Assembly: GCF_014845115.1 (NCBI RefSeq)
Contig: NZ_NKUI01000108.1
Location: 1-43,555, forward strand
Length of the DNA: 43,555 nt
Direction: 5' to 3'
Origin: Methylorubrum zatmanii
GTDB lineage: Bacteria; Pseudomonadota; Alphaproteobacteria; Rhizobiales; Beijerinckiaceae
The position numbers were made by a program, and so were the translations under genes. Position 1 is the stretch's first letter; each line of letters opens with the position of its first letter. The notes below the pieces were generated by a model that had not been told where the DNA came from, made no database searches, and worked only from the letters and a program-made list of their open reading frames with translations. Below, one piece after another: positions 26,442 through 33,677 of the stretch.

Positions 26442-26912
26442 ATGCGTCAGTTCGATCTGGCTCCCCTGTACCGCTCCACCGTCGGCTTCGACCGCCTCTT
26501 CGCGGCCCTCGACGGTTTCGTGAGCGCCGAGACCGCCCCGACCTACCCGCCCTACAACATCGAACGCACGGGTGAGAACGTCTACCGCGTCACCGTCGCG
26601 GTCGCCGGCTTCACCGAGGCCGACCTGTCGATCGAGGTCAAGGAGAACGCCCTGACCATCAAGGGCGAGCGCAAGGCCGCCGAGGGCAAATCCGCCGAGG
26701 TGCTCTACCAGGGCATCGCCGCCCGCGCCTTCGAGCGCCGCTTCCAGCTCGCCGACCACGTCCAGGTGACCGGTGCCGCGCTGGAGAACGGCCTCCTCCA
26801 TGTCGATCTCGTCCGCGAGGTCCCGGAGGCGAAGAAGCCGCGCCGCATCGAGATCGCCAGCGCCGCCCCGAGCCGGCCGGTGATCGAGGGTTCGGTCCAG
26901 CAGGCCGCGTAA
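26442..26912 (+). CDS. small heat shock protein, Hsp20/IbpA family
   Basis: This 156-residue ATP-independent chaperone has the alpha-crystallin domain at about 38-125: PPYNIERTGENVYRVTVAVA, the ALTIKGER strand, then QLADHVQVTGAALENGLLHV. It holds unfolding proteins for refolding by DnaK/ClpB. The C-terminal RRIEIA supplies the I-x-I oligomer contact. The N-terminus MRQFDLAPLYRSTVGFDRLF is typical of class A rhizobial HspA/IbpA. The start at ATG 26442 is fixed by the ROSE-like hairpin and its Shine-Dalgarno; the frame extends upstream but that part is untranslated leader. Regulation is expected at two levels: an RpoH promoter and the thermometer. A strong terminator follows. Confidence 0.95.
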   Translation: MRQFDLAPLYRSTVGFDRLFAALDGFVSAETAPTYPPYNIERTGENVYRVTVAVAGFTEADLSIEVKENALTIKGERKAAEGKSAEVLYQGIAARAFERRFQLADHVQVTGAALENGLLHVDLVREVPEAKKPRRIEIASAAPSRPVIEGSVQQAA

Positions 26913-26945
26913 CCGCTCAGCCGCGAGGCTGTTCCCATGGGGGAG

Positions 26946-26974
26946 CGCCCCGGCCGCCATGGCCGGGGCGTTTT
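26946..26974 (+). terminator. Rho-independent terminator of hsp20
   Basis: A ten-base stem (CGCCCCGGCC 26946-26955 with GGCCGGGGCG 26961-26970) and five-base loop are followed by TTTT. It lies 34 bases after the hsp20 stop. Confidence 0.85.
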
Positions 26975-26986
26975 CATGTCCGCCGC

Positions 26987-27289
26987 TCAGAAATCCCCGA
27001 AGCGATCGCCGGGGCCGGGCTCGTAACAGGTGAAGCCGACGAAACAGCCCGGGGTGTCGCGGGTCGGCACGAAGGCACGCCGGCCGATCTCGGTGGCCTC
27101 GCAGAACGAGCGGTCGCGCACGAAGCGGTCGTAGGTCGGCCCGCCGGTGCCGAGCACCGCCGATCCCTGGCGCAGGACCACCGCCCGGGCCTGGGCGCAG
27201 GTGAGGTCCGGCGTGGAGGGGCGCTGCGCCGCGGCCGGCACGAGGCCGGCGGCGAGCAGGGCCGCTGCGGGAACGAGAACGCGGCGCAT
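26987..27289 (-). CDS. small exported cysteine-containing protein, unknown function
   Basis: This 100-residue protein has a signal peptide (MRRVLVPAAALLAAGLVPAAA). The mature part has four Cys (TCAQARA, RSFCEA, TPGCFVGFTCYEP) that could form two disulfides, and the core RQGSAVLGTGGPTYDRFVRD. The pattern TCAQAR...GxVVLxTGPxTYDRYV...C...P..TPDxxxCxVGYxC is, by recollection, shared by many small exported proteins of Rhizobiales, with no known function. It should be periplasmic. It converges on the hsp20 terminator and is preceded on the same strand by the frameshifted cupin. Confidence 0.75.
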   Translation of the reverse strand: MRRVLVPAAALLAAGLVPAAAQRPSTPDLTCAQARAVVLRQGSAVLGTGGPTYDRFVRDRSFCEATEIGRRAFVPTRDTPGCFVGFTCYEPGPGDRFGDF

Positions 27290-27334
27290 GGAGCGGGTCC
27301 GGGCTGTGGGAGGGCTCCTCCTCAACACCGCGGA

Positions 27335-27759
27335 TCACGGATGTATCCCGTCGAGCTCCGGCAGCAGCACCACGCTTTCCTGCTCGTTCGGATCGGTGCG
27401 GGCGATGATCGCGGTGCAGGGCTCGGTGGGGCTCGGATTGTAGGGCAGGTGCGGCACGCCGGCCGGGATGTAGAGGTATTCGCCCGGCCGCAATTCGGCG
27501 TGATGCTCCAGCCGCTCCCCCCACCACATCCGGGACAGGCCGGAGAGGGCGTAGATCGCGGTCTCGTGGCCCTCGTGTTGTGGGCCTTGGCCCGTGCGCC
27601 CGGCGGGATCGTCACGATCTGCAGGTGGAGGCCCTTGGCTCCGACCGACTCCGCCGAGATGCCGGGCGCGTAGGACAGGCCCTGCCGGCCGGTGAAATCC
27701 GCGCCGGGGCCGACCACCCGGCAGATGCCTTCCGCTGCCGTCTCGCCCGCTTCCGGCAT
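27335..27759 (-). pseudogene. cupin-domain protein, interrupted by a one-base frameshift
   Basis: Two frames join into one cupin. ATG 27759 gives residues to LHLQIVTIPPGARAKAHN. The continuation HEGHETAIYALSGLSRMWWG then ELRPGEYLYIPAGVPHLPYN and TDPNEQESVVLLPEL lies in another frame down to 27335. The break is at about 27576-27580, where KAHKHEGHE is expected but one base (a G in AAGCAC) is missing, just before the metal-binding His-x-His motif. All other cupin features are intact, so the loss is recent or a sequencing error. It follows the HTH gene by four bases, suggesting an operon. If repaired it would be a protein of about 140 residues. Confidence 0.8.
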
Positions 27760-27763
27760 GGCG

Positions 27764-28198
27764 CTACAGATCCCCGAAGACGAGCTGTCCCTGCGGCGAG
27801 GCCGGGCGCTTCGCCAGGCGCAGCGCCTCCTTGCGGGCGGGCGGCCTCGGGCGTGGCTTCGGATCGGCGCGCATCCGGGCCTTCGCCTTGTCCCGCGCCA
27901 CGGCCTCGGGGGCGTGGGGGTCGTCGTCGAGCCACTTGCCGCGCTTGATCACCTCGTTGACCCGGCCCTGGTTGACACCGACCTTGAAGGCGATCTCCTG
28001 CTGCGTCATGCCGGTGGAAGCGTGCAGCTCCAGGATCGCGCGGGCGAGGTCCGGCGTCATCTTCTGGCCGGTGATGCGCCGGGCGGGGCGCACGGTGCGG
28101 GTCTTCCGGTCACGTTCGCGCAGGCGCTCCAGCAGGGCGAGCGCCATATGCATGCCGTGCTCGCGCAGGGCCTCCTCGAATTCCTTCAGCGTCGCCAT
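27764..28198 (-). CDS. predicted helix-turn-helix DNA-binding protein
   Basis: This 144-residue protein has a helix-turn-helix at about 48-87 (TPDLARAILELHASTGMTQQ then EIAFKVGVNQGRVNEVIKRG), resembling the sigma-70-like or homeodomain-like HTH in prophage and chromosomal small regulators. The N-terminal 40 residues are helical and charged (EFEEALREHGMHMALALLER), the C-terminal 50 basic and proline-rich, ending GQLVFGDL. It is likely a DNA-binding regulator, target unknown. It lies four bases above the frameshifted cupin gene, so may regulate or accompany it. The start at ATG 28198 is chosen because the long upstream frame is the antisense of the Kdo hydroxylase. Confidence 0.7.
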   Translation of the reverse strand: MATLKEFEEALREHGMHMALALLERLRERDRKTRTVRPARRITGQKMTPDLARAILELHASTGMTQQEIAFKVGVNQGRVNEVIKRGKWLDDDPHAPEAVARDKAKARMRADPKPRPRPPARKEALRLAKRPASPQGQLVFGDL

Positions 28199-28450
28199 GG
28201 ACGGCTCCTCGTCCCGGGGGCGGACATCGGCGGAGAAACGCTTCACCCATGCCTCAGGTTGCCGGCCAGGAGACGCGGAGGCGGCAGGGGGAGCAAGCGG
28301 CCGAACCGGCCCGTCCACCGCAAAAGCCGGGCAAAGGCCGGGAATGTCCTGCGCCGGAGCGGCGCAGGGACGCGGCATCCCCCGTGTTGGCAGGCGCTTC
28401 GCACGTCGGCTAAACCGCATCGGAGTGTCTCGCGCGGAACCAGCCAAGCC

Positions 28451-29320
28451 ATGATCAGCCCCGTCCTCCCCGTCTCCCGCACCGAGGCGGTGCCGGGCGC
28501 GCCCGGCCTCGTCGAGGCCTTGGAGAGCGGATCGGTCCTCGTCTTCCGCGACCTCGACTTCCCCTTCGACGCCTTCGAGCAGCGCTTCGTCGAGCGCCCC
28601 TTCGCCGACGGCAAGGCCAAGAACGTCAGCATCCGCGGCGAGTCCGCCGAGTTGAGGGGCGCGGCCGGCAGCGAGGAGGAGCAGGCCCGCCTGCGCGCCC
28701 TGCTGGTGCGCTACCGGCGCTTCGCGGAGAGCCTGATCGAGACCTACCTGCCCGCCTATCGCGGCAAGGTTTCGCTCGCCGGCACCTCGTACCGTCCCTT
28801 CGACGTCGACAAGCGCAAGCTGAGCTGGCGGCGCGACGACACGCGCATGCATGTCGATGCCTTCCCCTCGAACCCAATCGGCGAGAAGCGCATCCTGCGC
28901 ATCTTCCGCAACATCAACGCGGAGGGGCAGCCGCGGCACTGGCGGGTCGGCGAGGATTTCGGCTCGATGGCCGAGAAGTTCCTGCCCAAGCTCCCCGGCT
29001 ATTCCGGCCTGTCGGCGAGCGTGCTGGCGGCGCTCAAGATCACCAAGGCCAAGCGCTCGGAATACGACCACCTGATGCTGCACCTCCACGACGCGCTCAA
29101 GCGCGACCTGGATTATCAGGCCAACGCCCCCCAGGCGGACGTGAACTTCCAGCCCGGAGAGACCTGGGTCACCTTCTCGGACCTCGTGATGCACGGCGCC
29201 ATGGGCGGGCGCTACATGCTGGAACAGACCGCCTATCTCGCCGTCGCCGACCAGGCCGATCCCGAGACGAGCCCGCAGCGGATCCTGGCGCGGAAGCTCG
29301 GCCGGCCGCTCAGGCACTGA
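28451..29320 (+). CDS. kdoO: Kdo hydroxylase-family dioxygenase
   Basis: This 289-residue protein matches the Fe(II)/2-oxoglutarate-dependent Kdo 3-hydroxylase family, which adds a hydroxyl to Kdo in the lipid A core of some Gram-negative bacteria (described in Burkholderia and Yersinia). Metal ligands are His134 and Asp136 in MHVDAFPS and His248 in SDLVMHGAMGG, with Arg254 placed to bind oxoglutarate. Further conserved parts are LSWRRDDTR, RILRIFRNIN and KRSEYDHLMLHLHDA. The enzyme acts on the cytoplasmic face of the inner membrane. The family assignment is by recollected sequence pattern, so the substrate is inferred. It converges on the AI-2E transporter gene with an 11-base overlap. Confidence 0.8.
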   Translation: MISPVLPVSRTEAVPGAPGLVEALESGSVLVFRDLDFPFDAFEQRFVERPFADGKAKNVSIRGESAELRGAAGSEEEQARLRALLVRYRRFAESLIETYLPAYRGKVSLAGTSYRPFDVDKRKLSWRRDDTRMHVDAFPSNPIGEKRILRIFRNINAEGQPRHWRVGEDFGSMAEKFLPKLPGYSGLSASVLAALKITKAKRSEYDHLMLHLHDALKRDLDYQANAPQADVNFQPGETWVTFSDLVMHGAMGGRYMLEQTAYLAVADQADPETSPQRILARKLGRPLRH

Positions 29321-30401
29321 GCGCGGGCCGCTCCTCCGGGCTTCCGGTAAAATCCCGCCACAGCAGGATCAGCGCGGCCATCACCGCCGGGCCGACGAAC
29401 AGGCCGAGCAGGCCGAAGGTCTCGACGCCGCCGAGGATGCCGAGCAGCACCCACAGGAAGGGCAGGCGGGTGGTGCCGCCGATCAGCACCGGGCGCACGA
29501 AATGGTCGGCGACGAAGGTGACGACGAACCCCGCCGCCACCACGATCGCAGCGGGAACCACCGCGCCGCCCGCCAGCAGCAGCACGGCGGCGAGGCCGAA
29601 GGCCAGCGGTGCGCCGAAGGGGATCATCGCCGCGACCGCGGTGATCGCCCCGAACAGCACCGGATGCGGCACGCCGGCGAGCGCGTAGACGATCCCGAGC
29701 AGAACGCCCTCACCGAGCCCGACCAGGACGAGCCCGTCGACGGTGCCGTGCACCGAGGCCACCATCTGGCGCGCCACCCGTTCGCCGCGCGGTCCGAACA
29801 GGCGATGGCTCGCCCGCAGCGCCTGCGCGATCACGGTGTCGCCCTCCCGGAACAGGAAGAACAGGGTCAGGAGGCAGAAGCCGAACAGCACCACCCGATG
29901 TACCAGCCCCGCCCCGAGGCTGCGGGTGAGATCGCGATTCGAGGCGGTGTTGAGCCGCTCGCTCAGCTCATGGGCGAGACCGGCATGGGCGAGATGGGCC
30001 TCCCACCACGCGCTCACGGCGGCCGAGCCGTAGGGCAGGTGGGCGACGACATCGGGCACCGGGATGCCGTTGCGCTCGGCCTCGCGGGCATAGGCCAGCA
30101 GATCGTGCGCCTCGCGGGAGGCCTCGACCGCCAGCAGCGCGATCGGCAGCAACAGAACGAACGCGACGAGGGCGGTGAACACCGCTGGCCACAGCACGTT
30201 GTGGCGGCCCGGCGGGAAGCGCCGCCGCGCCCGGGCGAAGAGCGGCCACAGGGCGATGGCGAGCACCAGCGCCCAGACCAGCGCCCGCAGGAAGCCGGAC
30301 AGGATGTAGAGCCCGAGCCCCAGAAGCAGGGCCGCCAGCAGGGCGCGGAACAAGGCTTGGCCGCGGGAGGGTGCGGGTTCTGGTCTGTCGATGGGAGGCA
30401 T
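29310..30401 (-). CDS. AI-2E/PerM-family transporter
   Basis: This 363-residue membrane protein of normal family length has an N-terminal pair of helices (LLLGLGLYILSGFLRALVWA), an extracytoplasmic stretch (80-170), and the C-terminal set of helices with IPFGAPLAFGLAAVLLL, LIGGTTRLPFLWVLLGILGG and FVGPAVMAALILLWRDF. It is a paralogue of the longer transporter at 22374 but lacks that protein's extra domain. The start at ATG 30401 gives a short Pro-rich lead. The substrate is unknown; relatives include Na+/H+ or organic-signal exporters. Confidence 0.88.
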   Translation of the reverse strand: MPPIDRPEPAPSRGQALFRALLAALLLGLGLYILSGFLRALVWALVLAIALWPLFARARRRFPPGRHNVLWPAVFTALVAFVLLLPIALLAVEASREAHDLLAYAREAERNGIPVPDVVAHLPYGSAAVSAWWEAHLAHAGLAHELSERLNTASNRDLTRSLGAGLVHRVVLFGFCLLTLFFLFREGDTVIAQALRASHRLFGPRGERVARQMVASVHGTVDGLVLVGLGEGVLLGIVYALAGVPHPVLFGAITAVAAMIPFGAPLAFGLAAVLLLAGGAVVPAAIVVAAGFVVTFVADHFVRPVLIGGTTRLPFLWVLLGILGGVETFGLLGLFVGPAVMAALILLWRDFTGSPEERPALSA

Positions 30402-30532
30402 CGCCGCATCCTTCCGGCTCCGCCGCTGCGGCGGCCGGGGCAACCTATGGCGATTGCCGCCGCGATCCAGGGGCAGGGCGCGGGTTCCCTTCCGACAACC
30501 GGCGGATCCCCTTCGATCGAGCGGATCCCGTA

Positions 30533-31744
30533 TCAGGCGGCGGCGCGGTCGCGCCCCTCGGCCTTGGCGCGGTAGAGCGAGCGGTCGGCCCGCTCGATGG
30601 CGGCGGAAAGATCGGTGTCGCCGGGCTCGACCGCGGCGACACCGAGGCTGATCGTCCAGGCCGGCAGATCGGGCGTCAGACGGATCGCTTGGCGGATCTC
30701 GTCGGCGAGCCAGCACGCTTCGGCGAGGTTCTTGTCCGGCAACACCATCGCGAATTCGTCACCGCCGAGCCGCACGAGGAATGCACCGGGCTCGGGCAGG
30801 AGATCCCGGGCCACGGCGGCGAGGGCGGCGAGCACCCGGTCGCCGACGGCGTGACCGTGCCGGTCGTTGATGGCCTTGAAGTGATCCACGTCGAAGGCGA
30901 TGACCGCCATACCCTGCCGGTGCGCGGCGCCATCGGTCCCGGCTTCCGGGCAATGGCCCCTGCCGCCCTGGCCGCGTCGGCGATACAGACGATCCAGCAG
31001 CCGCCGTTCGGGCCGCAGCACCACCAGCCGTGCGGCGATCACGCCCAGGCCGGCCCGGTTCCAGGCGCCGGTCAGGGGATCGCGCAGGGCCGCCTCGCGC
31101 AAACCGGCCTGTGCCCGCTCGCCCGGCATCGCGATGAGGCCGAGATTGAGCACTGCAAGCAGCAACTGGTCGGAGACCAGCGGGATCACCGCCGCCATGT
31201 TGACGGCGGCGCGGCCGAAAGCCTCGGCGAGGATCGCCGCGAGGAAGCCGGGGATATAAGCCAGCAGCGCCGCCCCGGCGATGCGCCGCCCGCGCGAAGG
31301 CTGGGGTGCCCGGCCGAAGACGAGAGTGCCGCCGACGATGGACATGGCCAGCGCACTGCCGCAGGTTCCGCCGATCCGGCACGGCGCGCTGTCCGGACCG
31401 TAGAGGAGCGCGGGCCCGGCATAGCCGACGCCTGAGAACAGGATCGGCAGTAGCAGCCAGGGACTGAACGGCGGAAGGCCGTCGAAGCGGCGCAGGCCGG
31501 TCAGGACCATGTGGGTGCTGACCGAGAGCAAGGCATACAGCACACCGTCCTGCAGCGGTGTGTGGGACGACAGGTGGTTGAAGGCGGGAATTGTCGCTGC
31601 GTAGATCAGCGAGCCGGCAGCCCAATGCAGGTAGTAGCCTTCCTCGCGCTGCCCGACCCAAAGGCAAACGAACACGCCGAAGAACGCCAAACTCGCGAGC
31701 ATGCTGCACAGGCCTAGGGTCGGAATATGCGGCAGCGCGAGCAT
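30533..31744 (-). CDS. membrane-bound diguanylate cyclase (GGDEF)
   Basis: This protein of about 403 residues has six or seven N-terminal helices (to about residue 215) and a C-terminal GGDEF domain with DPLTGAWNRAGL, FDVDHFKAINDRHGHAVGD and RLGGDEFAMVL. The intact GGDEF motif predicts synthesis of cyclic di-GMP from two GTP, tuned by a signal sensed in the membrane. No RxxD inhibitory site lies before the motif. Between NRAGL and AVIAFDVDHFK there are about 47 residues rich in Arg, more than the usual 20. ATG 31744 (GAGAAACC before it) is preferred to TTG 31786. Confidence 0.88.
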   Translation of the reverse strand: MLALPHIPTLGLCSMLASLAFFGVFVCLWVGQREEGYYLHWAAGSLIYAATIPAFNHLSSHTPLQDGVLYALLSVSTHMVLTGLRRFDGLPPFSPWLLLPILFSGVGYAGPALLYGPDSAPCRIGGTCGSALAMSIVGGTLVFGRAPQPSRGRRIAGAALLAYIPGFLAAILAEAFGRAAVNMAAVIPLVSDQLLLAVLNLGLIAMPGERAQAGLREAALRDPLTGAWNRAGLGVIAARLVVLRPERRLLDRLYRRRGQGGRGHCPEAGTDGAAHRQGMAVIAFDVDHFKAINDRHGHAVGDRVLAALAAVARDLLPEPGAFLVRLGGDEFAMVLPDKNLAEACWLADEIRQAIRLTPDLPAWTISLGVAAVEPGDTDLSAAIERADRSLYRAKAEGRDRAAA

Positions 31745-32043
31745 GGTTTCTCGAAAACTGATGTGCTGAATCGAGCTTGTCGGCAATTTGCATTTCAGAT
31801 CTTAAGAAACCAACTTATGATCGGTGTCCATTCCTATTTCCGGTAGGACACAGCGCCTGTCCCGGAGCGGAGGCCGGGCCGTACCCGGTTCCGGCGGAGG
31901 GTTCGGAACGCTCGGCGCAGTCCCATCCACCAGGAACGAATTGCGAACAAAGGCTTGACCTGTTCTGCAGGCGGACGCACTGTTCATGGAACGTTCCAGA
32001 CCGATTCGCCGGCTGCGGCCCGCGAGCAAGGCAGGAGGCTTCC
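31745..32043. other. 299-bp divergent regulatory region
   Basis: This gap separates the GGDEF gene (minus) from the unknown gene at 32044 (plus). AT-richer sequence at 31750-31850 probably contains the GGDEF promoter. On the plus side a TTGACC at 31954 and a 12-base palindrome (31987-31998) lie ahead of 32044. No gene is supported. Confidence 0.45.
31987..31998. promoter_or_regulatory. 12-bp perfect palindrome, possible operator
   Basis: TGGAACGTTCCA is a perfect inverted repeat 45 bases before the start of the unknown gene at 32044 and close to a TTGACC word. It is short enough to occur by chance; its position is what makes it worth noting. Confidence 0.3.
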
Positions 32044-32532
32044 ATGTTCCAGATCGGCTTCGACGACGACTTGCGCGACCGGTCGGAAGCGCCTGCGCCG
32101 TCTGCGGCGGCGGATCGTGACTGGCACATCCTCGACGAAGGCCTCGAACATCGGGCGAGCGGTTACTTCATCGCCCGCGAGGAGATCGCCCATCGCCGGA
32201 GCGACGGGCTCTGGACTTGGCCGATGCAGCTCGCGGAGAAGGCATGGTGCGCGCCTCTGGCCTTCCGGCGGGTCTTCATGGCCGCGCTCGACCGCTACGG
32301 GATCGCGCCGGATCGGGATCTCACTCGCTCCTTCGCCCTCGGTTTCGGCATCCAGGATGCGGGACAGCGGCACAACGATCACTTCGTGGCGCTGGGCGAG
32401 CTGGTGCGCCCGCGCATGCCGGAGCGCAAGCGGGCCTCGGCCGGCGAGGGGCGTCGCACGGGCCGCGAGCGTCCGCGTCAAGGCGCCGAGACCCGCCTTC
32501 CGGCGCTCGATCTGAGCCGCTCTGCCGGTTGA
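32044..32532 (+). CDS. conserved-looking hypothetical protein
   Basis: I do not recognise this 162-residue protein. AGGAGG lies seven bases before ATG 32044, which strongly supports translation. Residues 25-115 look folded (DWHILDEGLEHRASGYFIAR ... RSDGLWTWPMQLAEKAWCAP ... FALGFGIQDAGQRHNDHFVA), rich in aromatics and His, with GLWTWPMQLAEKAW the most distinctive part. The C-terminal 45 residues are Arg-rich and probably disordered. There is no signal peptide or membrane helix. It stands alone between a GGDEF gene and the acpXL locus and is probably restricted to the lineage. Confidence 0.6.
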   Translation: MFQIGFDDDLRDRSEAPAPSAAADRDWHILDEGLEHRASGYFIAREEIAHRRSDGLWTWPMQLAEKAWCAPLAFRRVFMAALDRYGIAPDRDLTRSFALGFGIQDAGQRHNDHFVALGELVRPRMPERKRASAGEGRRTGRERPRQGAETRLPALDLSRSAG

Positions 32533-32887
32533 GGCGGGGAGGTTCGCGCCCACCGCAGGCGATGCGCCGGGTCGCCGTCTCGAACAATCCCGCCAGGGCC
32601 GAGCAGAGGCCGCTCATTGGCTCCGGCCGTCGTAGAGCGCGTTCTTCTCGCTCTTCCGATCCGCGCCGCGCCGCGGAGTTCCGGGCTGGGCAGTCGCTCC
32701 ATCGGGCCCAACGCCCGAGGTTGCCCGCGCTCCACCGCTTCGTGTAAGGGGTCGCGATCTTTTCAGACAGCGCCATCGGGAATCGACGGCGAAGCGGAGC
32801 TGCGGACCGGCTCGGGCGCCATGGGGGCGTGCCGCGCGAGGGGGTCGGCGACGCCGGACACGAAATCGAGAAAGCGGCCAGCCTTCT
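32533..32887. other. 355-bp gap upstream of acpXL
   Basis: No gene is supported. The region should carry the promoter of the very-long-chain fatty-acid operon, but I see no confident -35/-10 pair. Open frames on both strands are continuations of antisense frames. Confidence 0.45.
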
Positions 32888-33184
32888 ATGTCGAACGAGA
32901 CCGCCACCTTCGACCGCGTCGCGGACATCATCGCCGAGACGGCGGATATCCCGCGGGACAAGATCACGCCCGAGAGCCACGCCATCGACGATCTCGGCAT
33001 CGATTCGCTCGCCTTCCTCGACATCGCCTTCGCCGTCGACAAGGCCTTCGGGATCAAGCTGCCGCTGGAGCGGTGGACCCAGGAGGTCAACGAGGGCAAG
33101 GTGCCGGCCGAGCAGTATTTCGTGCTGAAGAACCTCTGCGCGCGCATCGATACGCTGGTGGCCGAGAAGGCCGCCAAGGCCTGA
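32888..33184 (+). CDS. acpXL: acyl carrier protein AcpXL
   Basis: AcpXL carries the 27-hydroxyoctacosanoate-type very-long-chain acyl group for lipid A in Rhizobiales. The 98-residue sequence matches closely: [20 protein letters not shown], then [20 protein letters not shown] with the phosphopantetheine Ser40, and [20 protein letters not shown] followed by [11 protein letters not shown], a C-terminal block found in AcpXL but not in the housekeeping ACP. It acts in the cytoplasm with the next genes. The start at ATG 32888 gives the expected N-terminus. It heads the operon acpXL-fabZ-KAS-KAS-SDR. Confidence 0.95.
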   Translation: MSNETATFDRVADIIAETADIPRDKITPESHAIDDLGIDSLAFLDIAFAVDKAFGIKLPLERWTQEVNEGKVPAEQYFVLKNLCARIDTLVAEKAAKA

Positions 33185-33212
33185 CGCGGACAATCGGAAA
33201 GCGCCTACCGCG

Positions 33213-33677
33213 ATGCGGCTCGAATATTTCGAGATGATCGATTCCGTGGTGCGGCTCGACCGCGCCGCCGGCCGTATCGAGGCCCGGGCCCTGGTGCCCG
33301 AGGCGAGCCCGGTCTTCGAGGGGCATTTCCCCGGCCACCCGCTGGTGCCGGGCGTGCTCCTCACCGAGACCATGGCCCAGGCCTCCGGCTACCTCGTGCT
33401 CGCCCATCTCGATTTCGCGCAGATGCCCTTCCTCATGGCCGTCGACAAGGCGCGCTTCCGCTCCTTCGTCGGCCCCGGCGCCGCCCTCGACATCGCGGCG
33501 AGCCTCGAACATGACGGTTCGGGCTACGCGGTGACGAAGGCGTCCATCCGCCACGAGGGCAAGGCGCTCTGCGATGCGGAGCTCCGGTTCCGCACCATGC
33601 CGTTCCCCGCGGGTCTCGACGCTCCGATGCGCGAGCGCGCCCGCCGCATCGGCCTGCTCGACGCAGCGCACCCGTGA
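33213..33677 (+). CDS. fabZXL: 3-hydroxyacyl-ACP dehydratase, FabZ-like (very-long-chain locus)
   Basis: This 154-residue hot-dog-fold enzyme has the FabZ active site GHFPGHPLVPGVLLTETMAQ with His38 and Glu52. It removes water from 3-hydroxyacyl-ACP during chain elongation, here presumably on AcpXL. Its N- and C-termini differ from housekeeping FabZ, as in rhizobial FabZXL. It follows acpXL by 28 bp. Its stop overlaps a GTG start of the next gene (GTGA at 33674-33677). Confidence 0.92.
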   Translation: MRLEYFEMIDSVVRLDRAAGRIEARALVPEASPVFEGHFPGHPLVPGVLLTETMAQASGYLVLAHLDFAQMPFLMAVDKARFRSFVGPGAALDIAASLEHDGSGYAVTKASIRHEGKALCDAELRFRTMPFPAGLDAPMRERARRIGLLDAAHP

